The notes: generated by a model from the letters alone, not told the origin. A stretch of DNA of 64,000 bases from Croceibacterium_B sp035470785 (GCA_035470785.1 DATIQN010000007.1:1-64000), one strand, 5' to 3'. Counted from the stretch's first letter, positions 16,965 through 25,703 are shown. Translations and numbers: made by a program.

Positions 16965-18725
16965 TCACTTTGCGGCGATCGTCCCGCCCGCGACGCGCGC
17001 CTTCATCCCTTCGAGCATATGCTGGAAGCGCGGGTCGTCGCGGATCGGATCAAGGTCCGGGTCCACCTGGAAGTGAAGCACGAACATCGCGTTGAATTGA
17101 TCGGCATGTGGCACCAGCAGCTCCATCGCCGCATCGGCATCGTGCAAGTGGGAGGCGAAAGCGCAAGCCAGGTTGTACCGCATCGTGAGGTTGTCGGGGT
17201 CGATCATCAGCGCCCGCTGCGCCCACTCGCGCGCGCGATCGGCCCTGCCGAGGGAAGCCAGGCTGACAGCTCCGTAACCGAGCGCCGCGCCATTGCCCTG
17301 GTCATGGCTGATGGCCTTTTCAACCCGGGCGTAAGTCATCTCGGCCGCCCGGCGCAGTTGGGCCACGTCCTTCAGGCCGTGGTAGCAGGACATGAGCAAA
17401 CCGCTCGAACGATAGTCGCCTTCGACCAGCGCGGCGGCCTTTTCGAAATAGGGCACGGCCTCGCTGATTCGTCCCTGCCGGAAATTGAGGATCGCCGCTT
17501 CCTTGTTGGCTTCCCAGCTTTCGGGATCGAGGCGCAGCGCGGTTTCGATCTGCTCTAGGGCCTCGTCGCGGCGACCTTCCTCGTCTGCAAGATAGCGCGC
17601 CTTCACACAATAGGCCTCGGGCAGGTTCGGATCGAGTTCGAGGGCCTTCTCGGCGGCCGGCAACGGATCGATCTTCCTGTCATGCCGGAAACGGAGCTCC
17701 GATTCCGCCAGCGCCATTAGCGCCCAAGCCTTGGCGTAATTGGGGTCGACCGCCAGCGCCTGCCGGCAGATGCGCACCACGATCTCGTCGCGGCGGCTGT
17801 CGCCGTCGTTGCCGCTGATCCAGTGCTGGCGAGCCATCAGGTACAGATTGTAGGCTTCGGAGTTGCTCGTCCCGCGTTGCTCGATCGCCTTCTTCTCCTT
17901 CGGCAGCAGCTTCAGCTGCAAGGCCGCGACGATGGCTTTCGAAATCTCGTCCTGGATGGCGAAGATATCGTCGAGCTCGCGGTCGTAGCGGTCGCCCCAG
18001 AGTTGTTCGTTGTTTCGGCAATCGATCAGCTCGGCGGTGATCCGAACCCTCGTGCCGGCCTTGCGGACGCTTCCTTCGAGGACGTGCGTCACCCCCAGGT
18101 CGTGCGCGAGGGCCGCGGTATCGGTTCGCTTGCCCTTGAGCTCGAACGCAAGATTTCGCGGTACGGTCGAGAGCGCCGAAACCTTGGACAAGTCGATGAT
18201 GATGTCCTCGCTGATCCCGTCGCTGAAGTATTCCTGTTCGAGATCGCCGCTCATGTTGATGAACGGGACGACGCATACCATCACCCGGCGGGTCGGCTCG
18301 GCGGCGACGCCGGCGTCTTGCGCCAGCGCGTCGCCCGCTCCCGCAAGCGAGGCGATCGAACTGACCACCTTCTGCCAGCCGGGGGTGCTACCCTCGCCAT
18401 TCCAGCCGGTCAGGTCGGCGCACTGGATCTGGTTGAAGGGCATCGGCGGCAAGCTGCCGTCGAGACTCACCTGGACCAGCGTGCCCGCCTCGCGCGCGGC
18501 GTCGGCTTCCGCCCTCACCCACTGCGAGCGGGCAGCGTCAGCCGACCATAGCACGAGCACCGCCTTGGCCGCCTTGATCCGCTCCTCGATGACGTCGCTG
18601 TACGCGCGGTGCGCGGGCAGCTCGTCGTCGCGCCACACGCCATAGCCAAGCGCCCGCAGGGCCTCGCCGGCGAGACGGGCCTGAGGTTCGTTGGGCCGGG
18701 CGTATGAGATGAAGATGTCCGACAC
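16965..18725 (-). CDS. TIR-TolB-like-TPR protein (second of tandem pair)
   Basis: 586 residues. Residues 1-110 are a TIR domain (MSDIFISYARPNEPQARLAG) with WRDDELPAHRAY and the candidate catalytic Glu73 in SQWVRAEADAA, the position of the NADase glutamate in SARM1-like TIRs. Residues about 145-290 are a TolB-N-like/FlgO-type domain (PFINMSGDLEQEYFSDGISE, VTHVLEGSVRKAG, WGDRYDRELDDIFAIQDEIS), commonly attached to adenylate cyclases and transcription factors. About 300-570 form TPR repeats (AKAWALMALAESE, AEKALELDPNLPEAYCVKAR). No signal peptide or membrane segment is present. It lies 3 bases after the upstream paralogue and 13 bases before the SLOG-like gene. A signalling or defence role is inferred; NAD cleavage is not shown. 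Confidence 0.82.
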   Translation of the reverse strand: MSDIFISYARPNEPQARLAGEALRALGYGVWRDDELPAHRAYSDVIEERIKAAKAVLVLWSADAARSQWVRAEADAAREAGTLVQVSLDGSLPPMPFNQIQCADLTGWNGEGSTPGWQKVVSSIASLAGAGDALAQDAGVAAEPTRRVMVCVVPFINMSGDLEQEYFSDGISEDIIIDLSKVSALSTVPRNLAFELKGKRTDTAALAHDLGVTHVLEGSVRKAGTRVRITAELIDCRNNEQLWGDRYDRELDDIFAIQDEISKAIVAALQLKLLPKEKKAIEQRGTSNSEAYNLYLMARQHWISGNDGDSRRDEIVVRICRQALAVDPNYAKAWALMALAESELRFRHDRKIDPLPAAEKALELDPNLPEAYCVKARYLADEEGRRDEALEQIETALRLDPESWEANKEAAILNFRQGRISEAVPYFEKAAALVEGDYRSSGLLMSCYHGLKDVAQLRRAAEMTYARVEKAISHDQGNGAALGYGAVSLASLGRADRAREWAQRALMIDPDNLTMRYNLACAFASHLHDADAAMELLVPHADQFNAMFVLHFQVDPDLDPIRDDPRFQHMLEGMKARVAGGTIAAK

Positions 18726-18728
18726 GGC

Positions 18729-20537
18729 TTAGGCGTTCTCCATCCGCGCGGCGGCTTCGCCGGCGCTGAGTCGCCCCTCGCCCGGGAGCATCGAACGCGT
18801 CGCGCCGACGCGGTCGAGCGCGCCCTGCAGCATCGACTGGAAGCGCTCGTCGCCGCGCAGCGGATCGATGTCGGGATCGATCACGCAATGCTGGATCTGG
18901 GTAATGCTGACCTTCTCGAAGTAGGGTTCGAGCATCTCGCAGGCGGTATCGAGGTCGTTGAGGAACAGCAGGCCGCAGGCGAGGTTGTAGCGCATCGAGA
19001 TGTTGTCGGGGTCGATCAGCACCGCACGTGTGGCCCATTCCTTGGCCCGCGCACCGTCGCCCATCACCGCCAGCGCGACCGAACCTGAGCCGAGCGCGAA
19101 GCCGTTGCTCGGGTCCTGCGCGACGGCCTTCTCGGCACGCGTCGCGGCTAGCTTGGCGACGCGCTGCAAGTCGCCAGGCCGGTTCATCGCCGAATAGCAG
19201 GTCATCAGCATGACTGGGTCGTGGTAGTCGCTTTCCATTAGCGACGAGGCTTTCTCGAAGAACGGCGCGGAATCGGCGATGCGGCCCTGGCGGAAGGTCA
19301 GGAAGGCGACTTCCTTGTTCACTTCCCAATTCTCCGGATCGAGCCGGATCGCAGTTTCGAGCGCCTCATTGGCCTCGGCGAGCTTGCCGTCGACCTGGAG
19401 GTAGCGGGCCCGCACGCAGTAGGCCTCGGCGATCTCGGGATCGAGCTCGAGCGCCTTTTCGGCTGCCGGGAGCGAGTTTTCCTCCTCGATGCCGTGCCAG
19501 AAGCGCCGCTCGGTCTGCGCCAGCGCCATCAGCGCCCAGGCGCGGGCGTACTCGGGATCGATCGCGGTCGCCTGCTTGCAGATGCGCACGACCACGTCGT
19601 CGCGGCGGCGGTCGCCCTTGTTGCCGCTGATCCAGTGCTGGCGGGCGAGGAGGTAGAGGTTGTAGGCCTCCGGGCTCGCCGTGCCGCGGTGCTCGATCGC
19701 CTTCTTCTCCTTGGGCAGCAGTTTCAGCTGCAGCGCGGCGACGATCGCCTTGGAGATTTCGTCCTGGATCGCGAAGATGTCGGTCAGGTCGCGGTCGTAG
19801 CGGTCGGCCCAGACGTGATCGCCGACCTGGCCGTCGATCAGCTGGGCGTTGATCCGCACCCTGTCGCCGGCCTTGCGCACGCTGCCTTCGAGCACGTGAG
19901 TGACGCCGAGCTCGCGGGCAACGTCCTTCACGTGGATCGCGCGGCCCTTGTAAGTGAACGCGGTGTTGCGGGCGACGACCGAGAGAGCCGAGACCTTGGA
20001 AAGGTCGGTGATGATGTCCTCGCTGATCCCGTCCGAGAAATACTCCTGCTCGGTGTCGCCGCTCATGTTGAGGAACGGCAGCACGCACACCGCCACCCGG
20101 CGCGCAGGCTGCTGCGCGGCCTCGTCGGCGCGGTCCCCGGGCGCCATCGCGCCGACCAGCGAGGCGATGCTCGCCTCGACCTTCTTCCAGCCCGCGGCCT
20201 CGCGGTCGCCCGACCATCCGCCGAGCTCGGCGCACTGGATCTGGTTGAACGGCATCGGCGGCAGGCTGCCATCGAGGCTGACCTGCACCAGCGTCCCCGC
20301 TTCGCGCGCCGCGTCGGCCTCGGCACGGACCCACTGCGAGCGGGCCGCGTCGGCCGACCACAGCACCAGCACCGCCTTGGCCCCGCGGATCCGCTCCTCA
20401 ATAACCTCGCCGTAGGCGCGGTGCGCGGGCAGCTCGTCGTCGCGCCACACGCCATAGCCGCGCTCGCGCAAGGCCTCTCCCGCCAGCCGCGCCTGGGCTT
20501 CATTGGGGCGAGCATAGGATATGAAGATATCCGACAT
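18729..20537 (-). CDS. TIR-TolB-like-TPR protein (first of tandem pair)
   Basis: 602 residues and the first gene of the three-gene operon. Architecture equals that of the downstream paralogue: TIR (1-110, Glu73 retained in SQWVRAEADAA), TolB-N-like/FlgO domain (about 150-295; FLNMSGDTEQEYFSDGISED, THVLEGSVRKAGDRVRIN), then TPR repeats to about 570 and a short charged tail. Over the first 108 residues only nine differ from the paralogue, whereas the TPR part is clearly more divergent. The duplicated copies probably share one enzymatic head and recognise different partners. The ATG at 20537 is preceded by about 140 bases without a gene that could hold the operon promoter. Confidence 0.82.
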   Translation of the reverse strand: MSDIFISYARPNEAQARLAGEALRERGYGVWRDDELPAHRAYGEVIEERIRGAKAVLVLWSADAARSQWVRAEADAAREAGTLVQVSLDGSLPPMPFNQIQCAELGGWSGDREAAGWKKVEASIASLVGAMAPGDRADEAAQQPARRVAVCVLPFLNMSGDTEQEYFSDGISEDIITDLSKVSALSVVARNTAFTYKGRAIHVKDVARELGVTHVLEGSVRKAGDRVRINAQLIDGQVGDHVWADRYDRDLTDIFAIQDEISKAIVAALQLKLLPKEKKAIEHRGTASPEAYNLYLLARQHWISGNKGDRRRDDVVVRICKQATAIDPEYARAWALMALAQTERRFWHGIEEENSLPAAEKALELDPEIAEAYCVRARYLQVDGKLAEANEALETAIRLDPENWEVNKEVAFLTFRQGRIADSAPFFEKASSLMESDYHDPVMLMTCYSAMNRPGDLQRVAKLAATRAEKAVAQDPSNGFALGSGSVALAVMGDGARAKEWATRAVLIDPDNISMRYNLACGLLFLNDLDTACEMLEPYFEKVSITQIQHCVIDPDIDPLRGDERFQSMLQGALDRVGATRSMLPGEGRLSAGEAAARMENA

Positions 20538-20678
20538 CGGCGAGCAGTACCCCCACCAGCGCCGTACGGTAATTTCACGGAGGCGCCGAGGCGCTTACTT
20601 CTACCTTTGCCAAGTCGTGCGGCAAGCGAAACATTGTGTCGCGCACCCGAAGCCGAGGCCATGGCACGGGCCGTGGAG

Positions 20679-21467
20679 CTAAGTGAACAAGACCCCCAAG
20701 CTGCGCCAGAGCATATAGGCGGCGACGGCGAAGATCAGCACGGCGAAGACGGCGGTCAGCAAGCCCTTGCGCTCCGACAGGCGTCTTGCGGCCATCGAGC
20801 CGAGCACGCCTCCGCCGAGGCCACCGACGATGAAGATCAGGGCGAGCGGCCAGTCGATCAGCCCTGAGATCGCGTAATTGGCCGCCGTCGTCACTCCGAA
20901 TGAGGCGACGGCGATCAGCGAGGATCCGACGGCATTCAACATCGGCATGCCGGTGGCGGCAATCAGGCCGGGCACGATCAGGAACCCGCCGCCGATGCCG
21001 AAGAAGCCGGAGAACAGGCCGGCTCCCGCACCGAAACCGATCAGCTTTCCGGCATTCTCGCTGCCGAGCCGCACTTCAGGATTGCCGGGGGCGCCGCGGC
21101 GGCGAAGCATGACGACGCCGACCACGATCATCACGACGGCAAAGAGGGCCAACAGCTTCTGCCCGTCGAGCGCCTTGCCGAGCGTCGAGCCGATCGCTGC
21201 GCCGGCGATACCCGAGACGGCGAACACCGCCGCGCAACGCCACTTGACGGTACCCGCCCGCCAGTGACTGACGAGGCCCGTCGCGGCATTTACCGCCACT
21301 GCCAGCGCGCTGGTGCCAATGGCGACGTGCGGATCGGGCACGCCGACGAGGTAGACCATCAGCGGAACCGCAAGGATCGAGCCACCCCCGCCGACCAGTC
21401 CGAGGACGAAGCCGACCAGCCCGCCCGAAAGCGCGGCGAGAATGTATTGGAGCGCGTCGAGCGTCAC
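20679..21467 (-). CDS. TauE/SafE family sulfite/anion exporter
   Basis: 262-residue membrane protein, last gene of the sulfide-detoxification operon. Eight hydrophobic segments and the paired family motifs GLVGGGGSILAVPLMVYL and GFFGIGGGFLIVPGLI identify TauE/SafE (DUF81). Such proteins are thought to export sulfite or other sulfur anions, which fits an operon that oxidises sulfide and persulfide to sulfite. The start is GTG 21467-21465, overlapping the TGA of the upstream sulfurtransferase-like gene (GTGA arrangement), so translation is coupled. Confidence 0.93.
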   Translation of the reverse strand: MTLDALQYILAALSGGLVGFVLGLVGGGGSILAVPLMVYLVGVPDPHVAIGTSALAVAVNAATGLVSHWRAGTVKWRCAAVFAVSGIAGAAIGSTLGKALDGQKLLALFAVVMIVVGVVMLRRRGAPGNPEVRLGSENAGKLIGFGAGAGLFSGFFGIGGGFLIVPGLIAATGMPMLNAVGSSLIAVASFGVTTAANYAISGLIDWPLALIFIVGGLGGGVLGSMAARRLSERKGLLTAVFAVLIFAVAAYMLWRSLGVLFT

Positions 21468-21889
21468 GCAGCGGCTTTCGCGTCGAGCCTCGGCTTGAGG
21501 CCCTGGAGATCGAAGCCGGCCTTCGCGGCAGCGGCAAGGACTTGCTCCGCGCCCTGCTCGCCCGCACGCGACAAAGCCCACAGCGACGCGGCGCGCGTGC
21601 CCGACTTGCAGTAGGCCAGCACGGGTCCGGGCTTGTCGCTCAGCGCCTTGGCGAACGCCGCGACCTGCTCGTCGGTGATCTGGCCCGGAACGACGGGAAT
21701 GTGGACGTACTCGAGGCCGAGGCGGCGCGCGGCGGCTTCGACCTCGGCCGATCGGGGCTGGCCTGGCTCTTCGGCGTCCGGACGGGCGTTGACGATCGTG
21801 CGGAAGCGGCTCGCCAATTGCGGAAGGTCGGCCGGCGAGACGAAGCTGCAAACGGAAATCTCGTCGGCAAGGGGCTTGGTCGTGGTCAT
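21464..21889 (-). CDS. TIGR01244-type sulfur transferase/phosphatase-like protein
   Basis: 141 residues matching the stand-alone version of the Blh N-terminal domain (beta-lactamase hydrolase-like protein phosphatase, DUF442). The active loop is YCKSGTRAASLWA with a rhodanese- or phosphatase-like Cys, and VPVVPGQITDEQV precedes it. In bigR operons this domain works beside, or fused to, a persulfide dioxygenase and probably handles sulfane sulfur. Here it is separate from the metallo-hydrolase three genes upstream. It overlaps the TauE/SafE start. Confidence 0.88.
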   Translation of the reverse strand: MTTTKPLADEISVCSFVSPADLPQLASRFRTIVNARPDAEEPGQPRSAEVEAAARRLGLEYVHIPVVPGQITDEQVAAFAKALSDKPGPVLAYCKSGTRAASLWALSRAGEQGAEQVLAAAAKAGFDLQGLKPRLDAKAAA

Positions 21890-21896
21890 GAGACAA

Positions 21897-22340
21897 TCAT
21901 CCTGTGAAGTGAAAGGGCCGGTGGTCCCTCAAGTCGGCGTAGAGGCGTTGCAGCCACATTCCCGCGATCATGGCCGCGACGAAGATCCAGATCTGCCAGG
22001 CGCCGAACACGAGGCTTGCGAGCGCCGGCCCGGGGCACAGTCCGACAAGCCCCCAGCCGATCCCGAAGAGCGCGCCGCCGGTGAGCAGGCGCGCTTCGAC
22101 GGTGCGGTTCTGCGGGATGCAGAACTCCTCTGCCATGACCGGTCGCTTCATCCTGCGGACGACCAGGTAGGCGAGCGTCGAGGGCACGAGCGCGGCGGCG
22201 AGAACGAAGGCCAGGGTCGGGTCCCAATGGCCTCCGATGTCGAGGAAGCCGAGGACACGCGCGGGGTTCGTCATCCCCGAGAGCGCAAGTCCGGCGCCGA
22301 ACAGCACGCCGACGACAAGTCCGGGGAGCGCATGACGCAT
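21897..22340 (-). CDS. YeeE/YedE-like membrane protein, C-terminal half type (DUF6691)
   Basis: 147 residues, four hydrophobic segments. The motif GALFGIGWGLVGLCPGPAL with its Cys is the signature of the C-terminal half of YeeE/YedE thiosulfate-uptake-like channels. ATG 22340 overlaps the TGA of the preceding half (TGATG), so the two halves are made together and should assemble as a heteromeric two-part channel. In bigR operons these proteins are thought to move sulfur compounds across the inner membrane. Confidence 0.9.
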   Translation of the reverse strand: MRHALPGLVVGVLFGAGLALSGMTNPARVLGFLDIGGHWDPTLAFVLAAALVPSTLAYLVVRRMKRPVMAEEFCIPQNRTVEARLLTGGALFGIGWGLVGLCPGPALASLVFGAWQIWIFVAAMIAGMWLQRLYADLRDHRPFHFTG

Positions 22341-22774
22341 CAACCGGCTCCCAGCAGATGCCGCGTCACGAAGACGGTGGCGATGCCTGCGCCCATGAAT
22401 GCCAGCGTCGCTGCGACCGAACGGGGCGAGAGACGCGCCAGGCCGCAAACCCCGTGGCCGCTGGTGCAGCCGTTGCCGAGGCGTGTGCCGAAGCCGACGA
22501 GCAAGCCGCCGGCCACGAGCAGGGGCAGTGACGAGGTGATCGTCATCTCCGGACGTCCGAGCAGCGCGACGATCAAGCCCGCCCCGATCGGCAAGCCGAG
22601 CGTGAAGGCAACCGCCTGGCTCCACGGGGGTCCCTTGTCGGCGATCCTCAAGCTTGCGGCCGCCATTCCGCTCACTCCGGCGATCCGCCCGGAGAGGACC
22701 AGTAGGAAGCCCGCCGCCGAACCGATCAGCAAGCCGCCGAGCACGGCGGAAAGAACGGACGCGGATGTCAGCAT
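22340..22774 (-). CDS. YeeE/YedE-like membrane protein, N-terminal half type
   Basis: 144 residues with four hydrophobic segments and the motif GFGTRLGNGCTSGHGVCGLARLS (split here: GFGTRLGNGC then TSGHGVCGLA), which contains the two conserved Cys of the family. Partner of the downstream half; stop and start overlap by one base. It sits between the metallo-hydrolase (7-base gap) and the DUF6691 gene in the sulfide operon. Confidence 0.9.
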   Translation of the reverse strand: MLTSASVLSAVLGGLLIGSAAGFLLVLSGRIAGVSGMAAASLRIADKGPPWSQAVAFTLGLPIGAGLIVALLGRPEMTITSSLPLLVAGGLLVGFGTRLGNGCTSGHGVCGLARLSPRSVAATLAFMGAGIATVFVTRHLLGAG

Positions 22775-22781
22775 GCCGCCC

Positions 22782-23711
22782 TCACAGCACGTTGAGCGGC
22801 AGCTTGAGGTAGCGGGTGCCGTTCGCTTCGGGCTCGGGCAGTTGGCCGCCGCGCATGTTGATCTGGACCGAAGGCAGGATCAGGCGCGGCATGTCGAGCG
22901 TGGCGTCGCGCGCGGTGCGCATCGCGACGAACTCATCCTCGGAAATGCCGTCGTGCACATGCACGTTACCTGTGCGCTCGGCCCCGATCGTGGTCTCCCA
23001 GGCGAACGCATCGCGCCCCGGCGCCTTGTAATCGTGGCAAAGGAACACCCGCGTGCCATCGGGCAAGGCCATCAGGCGGCGGATCGACCTGAAGAGTTGG
23101 TGCGCATCGCCGCCGGGGAAATCGGCCCGTGCGGTGCCGTAGTCGGGCATGAACAGCGTGTCGCCGATGAACGCCGCATCGCCGATCACGTACGCCAGGT
23201 CCGCGGGGGTGTGGCCGGGGACGTGCAGCGCGATCAGCGGGATGCTGCCGAGCGTCAGCCCGTCGCCGTCGTCGAGGAGAAGATCGAACTGCGATCCGTC
23301 GCGGGCGAAGTCGCGGCCTTCGTTGAACACTTTGCCGAAGACGTCCTGCACCGTGAGGATGTGGCGGCCGATGACTAGCTTACCGCCGAGCGTGTCCTGC
23401 AAGTACGGCGCCGCCGAAAGGTGATCGGCGTGGGCGTGGGTCTCGAGTAGCCAATCGACGGTAAGGCCGTTGTCGCGAACGTAGCCGATCATTTCGTCGG
23501 CGAACGGCGTGGAAGTGCGGCCCGACGCCTGGTCGAAGTCGAGCACCGAATCGACAATCGCCGCGCGCTTGGTCGCCGGATCGTGCACTACGTAGCTCGC
23601 GGTGAAAGTCGGCTCATGGAAGAAGCCGCGCACCACGGGCGAATGCAGCTCGCCGCGCGAGGTCTTCTGCACCTGCTCGATGGCGCGTTGGAGGATGGGA
23701 TCGTGATGCAT
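22782..23711 (-). CDS. blh: MBL-fold metallo-hydrolase, persulfide dioxygenase/Blh type
   Basis: 309 residues of the metallo-beta-lactamase fold. The metal motif THAHADHLSA is complete, with further ligands in HVPGHTPADLAYVIGDAAFIGDTLF and FLCHDYKAPGRD, matching ETHE1/Blh sulfur dioxygenases that oxidise glutathione persulfide to sulfite. ATG 23711 (MHHDPILQRAIEQV) lies 67 bases after the regulator gene stop; longer in-frame leaders upstream are not conserved. First enzyme of the BigR operon. Confidence 0.92.
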   Translation of the reverse strand: MHHDPILQRAIEQVQKTSRGELHSPVVRGFFHEPTFTASYVVHDPATKRAAIVDSVLDFDQASGRTSTPFADEMIGYVRDNGLTVDWLLETHAHADHLSAAPYLQDTLGGKLVIGRHILTVQDVFGKVFNEGRDFARDGSQFDLLLDDGDGLTLGSIPLIALHVPGHTPADLAYVIGDAAFIGDTLFMPDYGTARADFPGGDAHQLFRSIRRLMALPDGTRVFLCHDYKAPGRDAFAWETTIGAERTGNVHVHDGISEDEFVAMRTARDATLDMPRLILPSVQINMRGGQLPEPEANGTRYLKLPLNVL

Positions 23712-23778
23712 CTGTCTGGTCCAGCTGGGATTCGAGAATTGTGAGAGCGTCGAGGCGTGGTGGCGATCCGCAAAGTTC

Positions 23779-24105
23779 CTAAGGCGGCAAGTCCAGACCC
23801 GGACAGAACAGCTCGTGGAGCAGCTGAAGTAGCCGCAGCGCGTTCGGATCGACGACGCGGTAGTGCAGGCTTTGCGCCTCACGGCGATAAGCGACGAGGC
23901 CTTGCTCGCGCAGCTTCGCGAGATGCTGTGACAAGGCGGACTGGCTGAGGCCTATGCGCTCGCCCAGCTGGCCGGCGGACAATTCGCCGGCGGCGGCAAG
24001 GTGGCACATCACGAGCAGCCGCGGCTCGCTCGAAAGTGCCCGGAGAAGCTCGGCGGCGGCAGCCGAATTGGCGGTGAGGTCATCGAGCGCGAGCGGCACG
24101 TGCAT
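23779..24105 (-). CDS. bigR: ArsR-family persulfide-responsive repressor, BigR/SqrR type
   Basis: 108-residue winged-helix repressor. The recognition region is LSAGQLGERIGLSQSALSQHLAKL and the wing is VAYRREAQSLHYRVVD. Two cysteines, C34 (LLVMCHLAA) and C101 (ELFCPGLDLPP), are 67 residues apart, as in the BigR/SqrR family, where they form a di- or tetrasulfide on sensing persulfide and release DNA. No arsenic-type CxC motif is present. It is first in its own operon and divergent from sqr over a 122-base AT-rich spacer carrying dyads, so it probably represses both sides. Confidence 0.88.
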   Translation of the reverse strand: MHVPLALDDLTANSAAAAELLRALSSEPRLLVMCHLAAAGELSAGQLGERIGLSQSALSQHLAKLREQGLVAYRREAQSLHYRVVDPNALRLLQLLHELFCPGLDLPP

Positions 24106-24112
24106 GGCCTAT

Positions 24113-24150
24113 GTATATTAGTATACTCTAATTTAGCAAGGTCTAATTTA
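24113..24150. promoter_or_regulatory. AT-rich divergent operator/promoter between bigR-like and sqr genes
   Basis: Within an otherwise GC-rich region, 24110-24155 is strongly AT-rich. It contains GTATA-N4-TATAC (24113-24126), an interleaved TTAG-N6-CTAA (24118-24131) and CTAA-T-TTAG (24128-24136), then a repeated TCTAATTTA. The dyads sit 7-30 bases upstream of the regulator ATG, where a repressor site would overlap the promoter. Assignment to the ArsR-type regulator is inference from position. Confidence 0.65.
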
Positions 24151-24227
24151 AAGACAACTGGGCCTCGTATATTCCCGAATGGCTCGACAAGCTGCGTGGG
24201 CCGAAATTAGTCGCGAAGGAGAGGTCC

Positions 24228-25523
24228 ATGACAGGCGAAGCCAAACCACGCATCGTCATCCTCGGCGGCGGGCTCGGCGGCACTGTCGCGGCGTACGAGC
24301 TACGCGAGACGCTGGGCGATCGGGCCGAAATTCACCTCGTCTCTGACCGCGCGCGATTCTCCTTCACTCCCTCGAACCCTTGGGTCGCGGTCGGCTGGCG
24401 CGAACCCGAGGCGATCCAAATCAAGCTGGCGCCAGTGCTCGCGCGCAAGCGGATCGCCTTTACCCCGTCTGGCGCCGAGCGCGTGGTCGTCGCCGAAAAC
24501 CGCCTCGAACTCGCCGACGGCTCGAGCCTGCCCTACGATTACCTCGTCATCGCCACCGGGCCCGAGCTCGCGTTCGACGAGATCGAGGGGTTCGGCCCCG
24601 AGGCGAACACTGTCTCGATCTGCAGCACGCCCCATGCCGAGGCCGCGCACCAGGCGTTCGAGCACTTCTGCGCCGACCCCGGCCCGATCGTCGTCGGCGC
24701 GGTTCAGGGCGCCTCGTGCTTCGGTCCGGCGTACGAATTCGCGATGATCCTCGACACGGAGCTGCGCCGCCGCAAGCTGCGCCACAAGGTGCCGATGACC
24801 TTCGTCACGCCCGAACCGTACATTGGGCACCTCGGTCTCGACGGGGTCGGCGACACCAAGTCGATGCTCGAGAGCGAGCTGCGCAACCGCACGATCAAGT
24901 GGGTCACAAACGCGAAGACCACCCGCTTCGCCCCCGGCACGATCGCCTTCGACGAGCTGCGCGAGAGCGGCGACCCAGTGCCGCACGAGCTGCCGTTCAA
25001 GTTCGCGATGATGCTGCCCGCGTTCCGCGGCATCAAGGCGCTCCAGGGCATCGAGGGCCTCGTCAATCCGCGCGGTTTCGTGCTGGTCGACGAGTTCCAG
25101 CGCAATCCCAAATTCCACAACGTGTTCGCGCTCGGCGTATGCATCACCATCCCGCCGACCGGCCCCTCGCTCGTCCCCGTCGGGGTGCCCAAGACCGGGT
25201 TTATGATCGAGAGCATGTCGACCGCGATCGCGCGCAACCTGCGCGAGTTGCTCGGCGGCGGCGAGCCCCGGCACCGCGCGACCTGGAACGCGGTGTGCCT
25301 TGCCGATTTCGGCGACGGCGGCGTCGCCTTCGTCGCCCAGCCGCAGATTCCCCCGCGCAATGCCAACTGGTCGTCCGAGGGCCGTTGGGTCCATCTCGCC
25401 AAGATCGGCTTCGAGAAGTACTTCCTGCATAAGGTCAGGAACGGCGTGGTCGAGCCGGCTTACGAACGGCTGGCGCTCAAGGTCATGGGCATTGAGAAGT
25501 TGCAAGCCGAGCCCGCCGAGTAG
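24228..25523 (+). CDS. sqr: Sulfide:quinone oxidoreductase
   Basis: 431-residue flavoprotein that oxidises sulfide to sulfane sulfur and reduces quinone at the inner membrane. FAD Rossmann motif VILGGGLGGTVAAYEL at the start; DYLVIATGPEL at about 104-114. Three redox cysteines are present at C132 (SICSTPHAE), C164 (GASCFGPAYEF) and C357 (NAVCLADFGDGG), closely matching the C128, C160, C356 set of Acidithiobacillus ferrooxidans SQR. The motif PVGVPKTGFMIESM follows. The C-terminal amphipathic part (GFEKYFLHKVRNG) suits monotopic membrane binding. ATG 24228 follows AAGGAGAGG. It is divergent from the regulator, and its product feeds the persulfide dioxygenase and sulfur channel of that operon. 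Confidence 0.93.
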   Translation: MTGEAKPRIVILGGGLGGTVAAYELRETLGDRAEIHLVSDRARFSFTPSNPWVAVGWREPEAIQIKLAPVLARKRIAFTPSGAERVVVAENRLELADGSSLPYDYLVIATGPELAFDEIEGFGPEANTVSICSTPHAEAAHQAFEHFCADPGPIVVGAVQGASCFGPAYEFAMILDTELRRRKLRHKVPMTFVTPEPYIGHLGLDGVGDTKSMLESELRNRTIKWVTNAKTTRFAPGTIAFDELRESGDPVPHELPFKFAMMLPAFRGIKALQGIEGLVNPRGFVLVDEFQRNPKFHNVFALGVCITIPPTGPSLVPVGVPKTGFMIESMSTAIARNLRELLGGGEPRHRATWNAVCLADFGDGGVAFVAQPQIPPRNANWSSEGRWVHLAKIGFEKYFLHKVRNGVVEPAYERLALKVMGIEKLQAEPAE

Positions 25524-25703
25524 GCCCCGCCTTCCGAAAGGCGTGCGGGCGGCTGTGCGAGGCAAGCCTCGGAAATAAAGCCCAAATACACGCTTCACAC
25601 AAGCGCAGCTGAAGCGCTCAAGGGCGACGCCGTTGCGCCTGCTCATTGCGTTCCCCTGCCAACGGGTCTTTATTTGGGGCGGGTCGTCTGACGGGGGGAA
25701 ACG

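Noticed and set aside
20679..21896. Possible fusion of a sulfur-transferase and TauE exporter in one frame
   Set aside because: The two proteins are in different frames with a GTGA overlap; the longer frame is an accidental read-through.
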